From Treponema sp. (GTDB lineage: Bacteria; Spirochaetota; Spirochaetia; Treponematales; Breznakiellaceae), in assembly GCA_009788065.1 (NCBI GenBank), contig WQSF01000015.1, forward strand, positions 1 to 36,998: a stretch of DNA of 36,998 bases, written 5' to 3'. The notes under the pieces were generated by a model. It was given only the letters and a program-made list of their open reading frames with translations. It ran no database searches and was not told the DNA's origin. The translations under genes and the position numbers were made by a program. Positions 1-6,579 of the stretch are shown piece by piece (within the stretch, counting starts at the first letter, position 1; each line of letters begins with the position of its first letter).

Positions 1-66
1 GGAATCACAAGCGGCAAGCAGGAATATTTAGAGAATGTTCTTAACAGTTATTTGCTTGGTTTGTAA
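1..66 (+). CDS. C-terminal fragment of an unidentified protein
   Basis: Frame 1 is open from the window edge to TAA at 64-66 and encodes the last 21 residues of a protein, beginning GITSGKQEYL and ending YLLGL. The gene begins outside the window. A strong hairpin terminator follows 24 bases later, which supports this being the true end of a transcribed gene. The fragment is too short to assign a family. Confidence 0.6.
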   Translation, partial: GITSGKQEYLENVLNSYLLGL

Positions 67-90
67 TTAGACAATTCTCGTGAATCAGAA

Positions 91-117
91 AGCCCTCGGT
101 TATCCGTGGGCTTTTTT
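91..117 (+). terminator. Rho-independent terminator of the upstream gene
   Basis: A 9-bp stem AGCCCTCGG / CCGTGGGCT (one T-T mismatch) encloses the loop TTAT and is followed by six T residues. It directly follows the partial gene ending at 66. The T-run reaches the last codons of the opposing lipoprotein gene, so the two genes converge here. On the minus strand the T-run is weak, so it mainly serves the plus strand. Confidence 0.8.
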
Positions 118-964
118 ATTTCGCGTTACGAGCTATACGAAAGCCGACATAGTTGTTTTTAAAAAGCGGCTGGTATCCGCTTCGGTATGACGAATGAAGG
201 CTGACTCCGCTGGAACTCCAGCCGCCGCCTCTTATTACGCGGATAGAACCGGTATTTACCGCTAAAGTGTTAGATTGCGCGTCATTCGGGTTATCCCAGC
301 ACCATTCCCATACATTGCCGTGCATATCGAATAAACCCCACGCGTTCGCGGCAAACGTGCCGACAGGAGTTGTCTTCGCTCTGTATTCGCCCCGGACATT
401 GGTGTTATACGCGTATCGCCCGTCATAGTTCGCCTGATTTGAAGAAATGGTGTTTCCGGTATTAAACGGCGTTGTTGTCCCTGCACGGCAGGCGTATTCC
501 CATTCATCGTCAGTAGGCAGGCGATAGCCGTTAGCGCTGCGATTCCAGGTAACATTATTTTCGTTTCTTTCGTATACAGGCGTTAAACCTTCTCTTTTGC
601 TGAGCCGGTTACAATAATCGATAGCGTCGCTCCATGTCACGTTTTCTACAGGCAAAGTCTCGCCTTTAAAAAAACTTGGGTTCGCATCCATTACTTCCTG
701 ATACTCGCTCTGGGTTACCGTATAAACACCAAGAAAAAATGAATCCACATCAATTTGGCGGTGCGTATTGCTGTTTTTGTTTATGAGAATCATATAATAC
801 CCGTCGTTAAGAAGCACCATTTTAGTAATTTGCTTCATGTAGATTTTAGGTATATCTACAACTGCAACTTTTGGCTCTTCTACAGCAACGGCAACTTCCT
901 GCTTTGAAGCGCAAGCAATCAACAAAAAACACGCTATAAATAATAAAAAGATAAATTTCTTCAT
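116..964 (-). CDS. SUMF1/FGE-like domain lipoprotein, catalytic cysteines absent
   Basis: 282 aa. Residues 1-18 form a lipoprotein signal peptide (KKF, hydrophobic core, lipobox LIAC with Cys18), so the protein is probably membrane anchored. From about residue 75 to the end it matches the formylglycine-generating enzyme-sulfatase (SUMF1, DUF323) fold: FLGVYTVTQSEYQEVM, LPVENVTWSDAIDYCNRLS, GYRLPTDDEWEYACRAG, WGLFDMHGNVWEWCWD and a terminal VGFRIAR. In true FGEs the segment after RGGxW carries the redox-active cysteine pair. Here that segment reads RGGGWSSSGVSLHSSYRSG with no Cys, so formylglycine synthesis is unlikely and a binding or structural role is more plausible. Such lipoproteins are commonly expanded in treponemes (recalled, not checked). 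No Shine-Dalgarno is visible before the ATG. It stands alone, convergent with the gene ending at 66. Confidence 0.85.
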   Translation of the reverse strand: MKKFIFLLFIACFLLIACASKQEVAVAVEEPKVAVVDIPKIYMKQITKMVLLNDGYYMILINKNSNTHRQIDVDSFFLGVYTVTQSEYQEVMDANPSFFKGETLPVENVTWSDAIDYCNRLSKREGLTPVYERNENNVTWNRSANGYRLPTDDEWEYACRAGTTTPFNTGNTISSNQANYDGRYAYNTNVRGEYRAKTTPVGTFAANAWGLFDMHGNVWEWCWDNPNDAQSNTLAVNTGSIRVIRGGGWSSSGVSLHSSYRSGYQPLFKNNYVGFRIARNAK

Positions 965-1036
965 TACTATAAATATCGGAAGGTTTTGAGAGCAGATTAA
1001 GAGGCGCTTACAGTTATATGATTCTTTCTTTCACAC

Positions 1037-1066
1037 TTGACAAATGTAAAGTATGCCGATTATTAT
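1037..1066 (+). promoter_or_regulatory. Sigma70-type promoter for the aspartic protease gene
   Basis: A perfect TTGACA (1037-1042), an 18-base spacer and TATTAT (1061-1066) lie 37 bases before the start codon at 1103. Transcription would begin near 1073, giving a leader of about 30 bases that contains the GGAGA ribosome-binding site. Confidence 0.65.
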
Positions 1067-1102
1067 TAAAACAACATAATAAACCTGACGATGGAGACAA
1101 TA

Positions 1103-1516
1103 ATGGGACATGTGAATACCAGACTAATAATTAAAAATCTGTATGATGCCAAGCGAGCCGAAAAAGGAGAGCTGCCGAATGATAAAATAAGGCAAGTAAC
1201 AGTGACCGCTATGGTTGATACCAGCGCGACTACTCTTGTTATAAATAAAAAAATACTTGACGAATTAGGCGTTGATTTAATGGGAGAGCAAAAAGTAACT
1301 TTTGCGAATAATTCAAAAGAAACTTGCAATTTAACAGAACCTGTCGGAATCTACTGTGACAACCGTTTTGTAGCGATGCAGGCGCTGGTCGTTGAGGATG
1401 CGACAGAAGTCTTGCTTGGCGTTCTTCCTCTTGAAGGCATGGATTTTATCGTTGACACTGTAAACCAAAAACTTGTCGGTGCTCACGGTGATGAAGTGTT
1501 GTATCTGGTTAAGTGA
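1103..1516 (+). CDS. Retropepsin-like (clan AA) aspartic protease
   Basis: 137 aa from the preferred start at 1103. An ATG in frame at 1091 exists, but GGAGA (1093-1097) lies five bases before the 1103 ATG and would be inside the longer version. The catalytic motif is MVDTSATTLVI, the Asp-Thr-Ser/Gly-Ala signature of single-domain retropepsins, which work as homodimers. The hydrophobic VLLGVLPLEGMDFIVD near residues 105-120 matches the second conserved Leu-Gly element. There is no signal peptide or membrane segment, so it should be cytoplasmic. The family is clear from the motif. The substrate is unknown, and the neighbours (a lipoprotein and an aminotransferase) give no hint. It has its own promoter and converges with the aminotransferase gene, with 5 bases between stop codons. 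Confidence 0.8.
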   Translation: MGHVNTRLIIKNLYDAKRAEKGELPNDKIRQVTVTAMVDTSATTLVINKKILDELGVDLMGEQKVTFANNSKETCNLTEPVGIYCDNRFVAMQALVVEDATEVLLGVLPLEGMDFIVDTVNQKLVGAHGDEVLYLVK

Positions 1517-1521
1517 AATTA

Positions 1522-2655
1522 TTATACACGCCGCGTATACGCAGCCAGCGCATCACATACAACATCCGCATCTTCAATCGTCATTGTAGGATACAACGGT
1601 AACGTAAGCTCGTGCTCGCAGACGTATTCGGCTTTGGGTGTCGGGTTTACTTTGTCTTTGTACGCGCTAAAACTTTGGATCGCCGGGTAATGTATGCTTG
1701 TTTGAACTCCGGCTTGCTTCATGGATTCAATGAGTGCCATCCTGTCAATTTTTTCTGAAAGTAAAACAGGCATGATGTGATAATTCGGTTTTCCGCGCGT
1801 GAAATGCCTGAACGGGATTGAGATTGACGAATTGCCGTCCAACCTGCTGTAATAATGCTCAACAATTTTTTTGCGTTGTTCGTTTGCTTCGTTGAGTTTT
1901 TGCAGTTGAACAAATCCAAGAGCAGAGCCGATCTCGTTAATACGGTAATTAAAGCCGGCGGATTCCACATCATATGTTGCTGCTCTTCCCTTGTAGCGGT
2001 CAAACGAAGGGACAGACATTCCATGCGAACGAAGAAGTCTGCATTTTTCAAGCAATTCTGCATTGCGCGTAACAATCATGCCGCCCTCGCCTATCGCGAT
2101 ATTTTTATTTGCGTAAAAACTGAAGGCGGCAATGTCGCCGAAAGTACCAAGACTACGGCCTTTAAAATCCGCTCCCGGAGAATGGGCGCAGTCTTCGATT
2201 AAAAGTAAATTGCGTTTTTTACACAAGCAGGTAATTCGATCCATGTCGCAGGCAAAACCCGCGTAATGTACAATCATTACCGCTTTTGTTTTGGAAGTGA
2301 TCCGTGATTCAATATCATCGGGGTTCATCGACCAGTCTTCCATAGAAGTAATGTCCGCAAGCGCATTCTGCGCGCCTGTCATATTCACAACATTTTGATC
2401 CGCAATAAATGTAAGCGAAGGAGTTATAACTTCATCGCCATTGCCTATTCCAAGCGCCAAGAGCGCCAAATGCAGAGCAGAAGTGCAATTTGAAACCGCA
2501 AGGCTCTTTGCGTCGTGTCCTAAAAATTCTGAAAAAGCGGTTTCAAAAGTATGAGTTTTTTCGCTGATTGCAAGCCAGCCTGAATCAAGCACGTCTTTAA
2601 CAGCTTGATATTCTCTTTCGTCGTAGTTAATTTTATGAAGCTGTACACGCCACAT
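1522..2655 (-). CDS. DegT/DnrJ/EryC1/StrS-family PLP sugar aminotransferase
   Basis: 377 aa, a typical full length. It contains the fold type I PLP signature: Ser/Thr phosphate contacts in SNCTSALHLALLALG (about 56-70), Asp155 in LLIEDCAHSPGA that pairs with the pyridine nitrogen, and Lys184 in SFYANKNIAIGEGG that forms the Schiff base. The family transaminates NDP-4-keto or 3-keto sugars for lipopolysaccharide, glycan or antibiotic sugars. No other sugar-nucleotide gene is adjacent, so the substrate is unknown. The ATG at 2655 has no Shine-Dalgarno; TATGAT lies 9 bases upstream, suggesting an almost leaderless transcript. It is divergent from the KDPG aldolase with only 49 bases between the starts, so their promoters overlap. 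Confidence 0.88.
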   Translation of the reverse strand: MWRVQLHKINYDEREYQAVKDVLDSGWLAISEKTHTFETAFSEFLGHDAKSLAVSNCTSALHLALLALGIGNGDEVITPSLTFIADQNVVNMTGAQNALADITSMEDWSMNPDDIESRITSKTKAVMIVHYAGFACDMDRITCLCKKRNLLLIEDCAHSPGADFKGRSLGTFGDIAAFSFYANKNIAIGEGGMIVTRNAELLEKCRLLRSHGMSVPSFDRYKGRAATYDVESAGFNYRINEIGSALGFVQLQKLNEANEQRKKIVEHYYSRLDGNSSISIPFRHFTRGKPNYHIMPVLLSEKIDRMALIESMKQAGVQTSIHYPAIQSFSAYKDKVNPTPKAEYVCEHELTLPLYPTMTIEDADVVCDALAAYTRRV

Positions 2656-2664
2656 AGTTTATAA

Positions 2665-2694
2665 ATCATAACATATATAATATACTGGTGCCAG
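2665..2694 (-). promoter_or_regulatory. Candidate promoter of the DegT-type gene
   Basis: On the minus strand CTGGCA (2694-2689), an 18-base spacer and TATGAT (2670-2665) precede the ATG at 2655 by 9 bases, putting the transcription start only 2-3 bases before the start codon. The 49-base gap also has to hold the aldolase promoter (TATAAT at 2676-2681 on the plus strand), so the two polymerase sites overlap and may compete. Confidence 0.4.
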
Positions 2695-2704
2695 AGGAGA
2701 GGAT

Positions 2705-3364
2705 ATGAAACTAGCAATGCCAAAAGATATTCAAGACGAAATCGCGAAAGAAGGAATAATCGCGGTTTTGGAGATAGAGTCGGAAACAAACGCTGTATCA
2801 ACAGCGAAAGCTCTTTTAGAAGGCGGGGTTAGAGTAATAGAACTCGCTCTTCGCACTCCTGCCGCGCTTCCTTCAATTTCGTTGATCGCGAAAGAGGTTC
2901 CGCAGATGTACATCGGCGTTGGAACAATCATCGAGCCGGGACAGGCGGCAAAAGTAAAAAACGAAAACGGGGTGCGTTTCGGAGTTTCTCCCGGCATCAA
3001 TCCTGAAATTGTTAAAGAAGCGATTGCCGCGAATTTACCCTTCGCTCCGGGTATCGCGACGCCAAGCGAAATCGAACAAGCAGTCGCGCTCGGCTGCCGT
3101 GTTGTAAAATTTTTCCCCGCCGAAGGAATGGGGGGGCTTAATTTTTTAAAAAGTATTAACGCTCCGTACAATCATTTAAGTATGAAGTACATTCCGCTCG
3201 GCGGCGTCTCGCCGGAAAATCTTGCAAGTTACGCTCAATTTAAACCTGTACTCGCAATCGGCGGCAGTTGGATCGCAACCAAAGATTTAATCAACGCTCA
3301 AAACTGGAGCGAGATTACAAAGAGAGCGAGAGAAGCCAAAGAGATTTGGAATATGAATCGGTAA
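2705..3364 (+). CDS. eda: 2-dehydro-3-deoxy-phosphogluconate (KDPG/KHG) aldolase
   Basis: 219 aa class I aldolase, the usual size. The TIM-barrel markers are present: Glu46 in RVIELALRT (general acid/base), Lys135 in CRVVKFFPAE (Schiff-base lysine), the phosphate-binding GGVSPENL and the C-terminal AIGGSWIA. It cleaves 2-keto-3-deoxy-6-phosphogluconate to pyruvate and glyceraldehyde 3-phosphate in the Entner-Doudoroff or hexuronate catabolic route, in the cytoplasm. The kinase and dehydratase partners are not in the window. The start follows AGAGGAGAGG, the strongest ribosome-binding site nearby. It is a single-gene transcript ending at the bidirectional terminator at 3435-3461. Confidence 0.93.
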   Translation: MKLAMPKDIQDEIAKEGIIAVLEIESETNAVSTAKALLEGGVRVIELALRTPAALPSISLIAKEVPQMYIGVGTIIEPGQAAKVKNENGVRFGVSPGINPEIVKEAIAANLPFAPGIATPSEIEQAVALGCRVVKFFPAEGMGGLNFLKSINAPYNHLSMKYIPLGGVSPENLASYAQFKPVLAIGGSWIATKDLINAQNWSEITKRAREAKEIWNMNR

Positions 3365-3434
3365 ATGGTATTAGTTTTATTTAATATTTTGCAGAACTGT
3401 TTAAAAACATTACAACCGGACTTCAGCCTAAATA

Positions 3435-3461
3435 AAAAGCCCCGCTTACCGCGGGGCTTTT
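3435..3461. terminator. Bidirectional terminator between eda and the small lipoprotein
   Basis: A perfect 7-bp GC stem GCCCCGC / GCGGGGC with loop TTACC, flanked by an A-run on the left and a T-run on the right. It therefore works for eda on the plus strand and for the gene at 3537-3773 on the minus strand, 70-100 bases from each stop codon. Confidence 0.85.
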
Positions 3462-3536
3462 CGTTAGAGTAAAATAAAAAACGGTAAAAACAAAAAGCGC
3501 TTAGAACTTCATGTTTTTACACCACAGGTTAGCAGG

Positions 3537-3773
3537 TTATTTACAACCGCACTTTACCTTTGCACCGCCGTTATAATCACCTATGCACTCAAGAGCAGCG
3601 GCCTCATCTTCTTCAGCCATACTGAAACACCATGACGCTATACTACCAGCAACATCTGTTTCATCTGCATAGCATTTGCCATCACCGGTGCAATTCAAAT
3701 TGCAGCTTACCATTACCACGCCCGCCATTAGAATAACAACAATCAGGGCTACTACTAAAAATTTGTTCTTCAT
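3537..3773 (-). CDS. Small cysteine-rich lipoprotein, unknown function
   Basis: 78 aa from the ATG at 3773, chosen because AAGGAG sits seven bases upstream; an upstream in-frame ATG would add 15 residues and lacks a site. Residues 1-23 are a signal peptide (MKNKFLVVALIVVILMAGVV) ending in MVSC, giving a lipidated Cys24. The mature part of about 55 residues has six further cysteines (NC, KC, WC, EC and the terminal KCGC), enough for three disulfides or a metal site, and an acidic stretch MAEEDEAAALE. I do not recognise a family. It is monocistronic, between a palindromic upstream site and the terminator at 3435-3461. The disulfide-knot reading is inference; the lipoprotein call is well supported. 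Confidence 0.7.
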   Translation of the reverse strand: MKNKFLVVALIVVILMAGVVMVSCNLNCTGDGKCYADETDVAGSIASWCFSMAEEDEAAALECIGDYNGGAKVKCGCK

Positions 3774-3824
3774 AACGAACTCCTTGCCTTGCGGTCGGAT
3801 AACATCCAATCCCGCCATCTTATG

Positions 3825-3843
3825 TATACTCCAACGGAGTATA
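3825..3843. promoter_or_regulatory. Perfect 19-bp palindrome, candidate operator
   Basis: TATACTCC AAC GGAGTATA: 8-bp perfect arms around three bases, 52 bases upstream of the small lipoprotein start. The minus-strand arm begins with TATACT, a usable -10 box, so a protein bound here would cover the promoter. There is no T-run after it, which argues against a terminator. Confidence 0.45.
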
Positions 3844-3980
3844 ATAAAAGCTCGTTTAAACTAAACGGCATTTTACCGTTAAATAATACTATTATTACGC
3901 ATTTTAGTCAATAAAAAAGAAAATTTAATGCTCAATATAAACGAGGGTATAAATTCGACAAAAAGCAACTGGTGCCCAAT

Positions 3981-4096
3981 GGTGTCAGTCACCTCTAAAA
4001 TATCTACAAAATGCTTAAATAAAGTAAAAAAGGTGACAGTCACCTCTTATATTTCTACAAAACGTTTAAACAAAATTAAAATGGCAACAGTCACCT
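3981..4096. repeat. 51-bp-period tandem repeat, locus 1 (three cores)
   Basis: Cores GGTGTCAGTCACCT (3981-3994), GGTGACAGTCACCT (4032-4045) and GGCAACAGTCACCT (4083-4096) are spaced exactly 51 bases apart. The 37-base linkers between them are also alike (CTCTTA..., TTCTACAAAA..., TTAAA...AAAA), so this is a tandem repeat and not a CRISPR array with unique spacers. The core is nearly palindromic (GGTGAC and GTCACC around one base). The third unit keeps only its core. The same array occurs at 19028-19143 in the same orientation. It lies in the gap between the divergent genes starting at 3773 and 4331. The rest of this gap holds the palindromes listed separately. Confidence 0.9.
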
Positions 4097-4207
4097 AATA
4101 TAAAAAAAATTATAATTTTTTTTCTCGAGCAAGCTTTTTAATACTCTCACGCCATATATATATGCAAATTATTTTTCATTTATTGCTCAGCGTCATTTGC
4201 ACATACG

Positions 4208-4233
4208 ATAAACGACATTTAAATATCGTTTAT
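4208..4233. promoter_or_regulatory. 26-bp near-perfect palindrome upstream of ORF6N gene
   Basis: Arms ATAAACGA (4208-4215) and TCGTTTAT (4226-4233) flank the palindromic centre ATTTAAAT, with one mismatched pair in the whole 26 bases. It is AT-rich, has no following T-run, and lies about 100 bases before the ORF6N start, so it resembles a dimeric regulator site. Function is inferred only. Confidence 0.4.
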
Positions 4234-4238
4234 TCCAT

Positions 4239-4297
4239 CGGTTTACGGGCGGATCACTGCGCTTTACAAATCGCTCCCGGCGAAACGCTGTAAACCG
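4239..4297. repeat. Long-loop inverted repeat in ORF6N leader region
   Basis: CGGTTTAC (4239-4246) and GTAAACCG (4290-4297) are perfect 8-bp inverted copies separated by 43 GC-richer bases containing CGCTCCCGGCG. It directly follows the palindrome at 4208-4233. The base composition differs from the AT-rich sequence on both sides, so it may be the end of an inserted element or a structured leader. No terminator T-run is present. Confidence 0.35.
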
Positions 4298-4330
4298 TTA
4301 TAACACGCTTACATGGAGGTTTAAAAGGTT

Positions 4331-4852
4331 ATGGAAGAAAGTAAAACAACGCAAATTCAAGACATGATTTGCGAAATTCGAGGGCATAAGGTTATGCTGG
4401 ACAAGGATTTAGCAGATTTGTACGGGGTGGAGGTCAAAAGACTAAATGAAGCGGTAAAACGTAACATTAAAAGATTTCCGTCAGATTTTATGTACCAATT
4501 AACGGATGATGAATGGAAAAATCAAAGGTCGCAATTTGCGACCTTTAATAAAAAGGTAAGAAAATATAACCCATATGTCTTTACAGAACACGGTATTTTA
4601 ATGCTTTCCAGCGTTTTAAAGTCAGATAAAGCAATCGAAGTCAATATTGAAATAATGAGAATTTTTGTCCGTATGCGCCGGTATGTGCTTTCTCAAGGCG
4701 GGACAAACGAACAAATTACCGAATTAAGAAACCTTTTATTACTTTACATCGATAAAAATGACAAGCGTGTAAATGAGATCATAATCGCTTTAAATAATTT
4801 AATTGAAAAACCTAAAGAGACAAGAAGGATAGGATTTTATACAGGTAATTAA
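4331..4852 (+). CDS. ORF6N-domain DNA-binding protein
   Basis: 173 aa. The N-terminal 90 residues match the ORF6N domain, the DNA-binding module common in phage and mobile-element regulators (related to KilA-N/Bro): IRGHKVMLDKDLADLYGVEVKRLNEAVKRNIKRFP, FMYQLTDDEW, RSQFATFNKK and YVFTEHGILMLSSVLKSDKAIEVNIEIMRIFVRMRRY. The C-terminal 45 residues are a charged, probably coiled helix (NEQITELRNLLLLYI). The start follows GGAGGT. No other phage genes are adjacent, so it may be a solitary moron or remnant. The stretch encoding RSQFATF is a perfect 23-bp DNA palindrome. The gene ends in a hairpin overlapping its stop codon and is followed by comM after 44 bases. Confidence 0.85.
   Translation: MEESKTTQIQDMICEIRGHKVMLDKDLADLYGVEVKRLNEAVKRNIKRFPSDFMYQLTDDEWKNQRSQFATFNKKVRKYNPYVFTEHGILMLSSVLKSDKAIEVNIEIMRIFVRMRRYVLSQGGTNEQITELRNLLLLYIDKNDKRVNEIIIALNNLIEKPKETRRIGFYTGN
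4524..4546. repeat. Perfect 23-bp palindrome inside the ORF6N gene
   Basis: AAAGGTCGCAA, one T, then TTGCGACCTTT: 11-bp perfect arms with a single central base, inside the codons for the RSQFATF segment. It is longer than expected by chance in coding DNA and could form a very stable hairpin or be a dimer-binding site. Confidence 0.85.
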
Positions 4853-4873
4853 AGATCAAATATTGTGATCTTT
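4851..4873 (+). other. Hairpin at the ORF6N stop codon
   Basis: AAAGATCA and TGATCTTT form a perfect 8-bp stem with a 7-base loop, overlapping the ORF6N stop codon. Only three T residues close the stem and no poly-T follows, so termination would be weak. It may attenuate read-through into comM, whose ribosome-binding site begins 12 bases later. Confidence 0.5.
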
Positions 4874-4896
4874 AACAATGACACAAGGAGATAATT

Positions 4897-6579
4897 ATGG
4901 GTGTATTTACCTACATGCCGTACGGCGCAGGCGGAATTATTATCCGGGTTGAGACGGATATACGCAGGGGCATTCCCGGCGTTGACATTTCAGGGCTTGC
5001 CGAGGGAGCGGTTCGTGAAGCGCGTGACAGGGTGCGCGCGGCTTTCAGAAACTCTGGATTTACTTTTCCGCTGGACAGGATTTTAATTAATCTGGCGCCT
5101 GCGGGATTAAAAAAAGACGGCGCCGCGCTTGATCTGCCGATAGCGCTTTCTGTGATGGCTGCGGCGGAACTCGCGCCGATTTCGGGTGATTTGCTTGTAA
5201 TGGGAGAACTCGAATTATCCGGCAGGATACGCCCTGTCCGAGGCGTGCTTGCGGCGATTGCGGCGGCTCTAGCTGAGGGAATAACAGAGTTCATTGTTCC
5301 TGCCGAAAACGCCGGAGAAGCCGCTATTTTGGCTTGCGCTGGAAACTCCGTTGAAATTAACGCAGAAAATGCTGTGTCCGAAAACCCGGCAGGAAAAAAT
5401 GCGCGTTTCATTGCCGTAGAAAATTTACAAAGCGCAGTTCACGCGTTGTTTATCAGAGAGGAAAAGGGCGCTCTGCCTTCTTCTTTGATTTCAAACAACA
5501 AAAACGCAAACACAGCCGGTTTAAATAAAACTGATATTGAAAACGGAAATTTTGAAATTGAAGTCAACGACTTCAGCAATGTCCGCGGACAGTCTGTTTA
5601 TAAACGAGCTTTGGAAATCGCCGCGGCAGGAGGACACAATGCGCTTGTATTCGGACCTCCCGGCGCGGGAAAGACAATGCTTGCAAGACGGCTCCCGTCA
5701 ATCATGGCGCCTTTATCGCCTGATGAAGCGGTAGAAGTGACGCGGCTTCACAGCCTTGCGGGCCCGCGTAACCACGGCTCTCAAGATAAATTTTTAGACA
5801 GGTTAATCACGCATCCGCCTTTCCGCGCGCCGCACCATACCGCAAGCGCCGAAGGTATTTTAGGCGGAGGCAGAATACCGCGCCCCGGAGAAATTACACT
5901 CGCGCACTTTGGCGTGCTTTTTCTTGATGAAGCGCCTGAGTTTAGAATAAATGTTTTACAAGCTCTTCGCGAGCCGCTGGAGGATAAAATCATCAGCATC
6001 GTAAGAGCCGACGGACCTGTGCGCCTTCCTGCGGAATTTCAACTGGTGCTGACAGCAAATTCATGCCGCTGCGGCAGGTTAGGTATGCGCGATACCGAAT
6101 GCGGCTGTCTCTGCTCTCCTGAAGAAATTAACCGCTACTGGCGGAAATTCGGCGGCGCTCTTCTTGACCGTGTAGAAATCAGAACGGCTGTCCTGCCGCC
6201 GAAAATCGAAGAAATGAGCGGCGGCTATTCACCTAACAATAACACAAATAACGAAAGAAGCGTTGACATCGCCCGCCGAGTAAAAGCGGCTGTGGAAATC
6301 CAAAGGTATCGCTTTAAAGGAACCGCAATCCGCCGCAACGCTATGCTTCCGGCGGGCGGAGCCGCCGCTTTGTGCCCGATGAGCGAAAAAGCGGAAAGCG
6401 CTTTTCATACTGCAATCGCAAAACTGGGATTATCCGGCAGAGCGTACCACGGCATTTTACGGGTAGCAAGAACAATCGCCGATCTTGAGAACAGTGAAAT
6501 CATCGGAACGGAACACATATTAGAAGCTGTACAACACCGCAGGCTTGGAGAAGATCCTTGGGACATTCTTTCAATTTGA
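4897..6579 (+). CDS. comM: ComM/YifB-family Mg-chelatase-like AAA+ ATPase
   Basis: 560 aa. Residues 1-185 form the N-terminal Lon-protease-like domain (GIPGVDISGLAEGAVREARDR, LINLAPAGLKKDGAALDLPIAL). The AAA+ core has Walker A GPPGAGKT (253-260), Walker B VLFLDEAPEF (340-349) and the DFSNVRGQ lead-in. A cysteine cluster CRCGRLGMRDTECGCLC (390-406) fits the family's zinc-like insert. The C-terminal Mg_chelatase_C helical domain ends ...LEDSE-like helices and LGEDPWDILSI. ComM homologues are hexameric helicases that promote branch migration of incoming DNA during natural transformation and other recombination. It is longer than the usual ~500 residues because of an Asn-rich linker (197-222). 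The ribosome-binding site is AAGGAG. The 3' end overlaps the PHP gene by 9 bases. Confidence 0.92.
   Translation: MGVFTYMPYGAGGIIIRVETDIRRGIPGVDISGLAEGAVREARDRVRAAFRNSGFTFPLDRILINLAPAGLKKDGAALDLPIALSVMAAAELAPISGDLLVMGELELSGRIRPVRGVLAAIAAALAEGITEFIVPAENAGEAAILACAGNSVEINAENAVSENPAGKNARFIAVENLQSAVHALFIREEKGALPSSLISNNKNANTAGLNKTDIENGNFEIEVNDFSNVRGQSVYKRALEIAAAGGHNALVFGPPGAGKTMLARRLPSIMAPLSPDEAVEVTRLHSLAGPRNHGSQDKFLDRLITHPPFRAPHHTASAEGILGGGRIPRPGEITLAHFGVLFLDEAPEFRINVLQALREPLEDKIISIVRADGPVRLPAEFQLVLTANSCRCGRLGMRDTECGCLCSPEEINRYWRKFGGALLDRVEIRTAVLPPKIEEMSGGYSPNNNTNNERSVDIARRVKAAVEIQRYRFKGTAIRRNAMLPAGGAAALCPMSEKAESAFHTAIAKLGLSGRAYHGILRVARTIADLENSEIIGTEHILEAVQHRRLGEDPWDILSI

Noticed and set aside
1091-1102. 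Upstream ATG for the aspartic protease
   Set aside because: The GGAGA ribosome-binding site lies inside this extension and is placed correctly for the ATG at 1103.
3774-3818. Upstream ATG adding 15 residues to the small lipoprotein
   Set aside because: It would bury a good AAGGAG inside the gene and place a charged stretch ahead of a normal signal peptide.
3981-4096. Regular 51-base spacing resembling a CRISPR array
   Set aside because: The segments between cores are similar to each other and to those of the second locus, so they are not unique spacers; only three short cores exist, and no cas genes are present.
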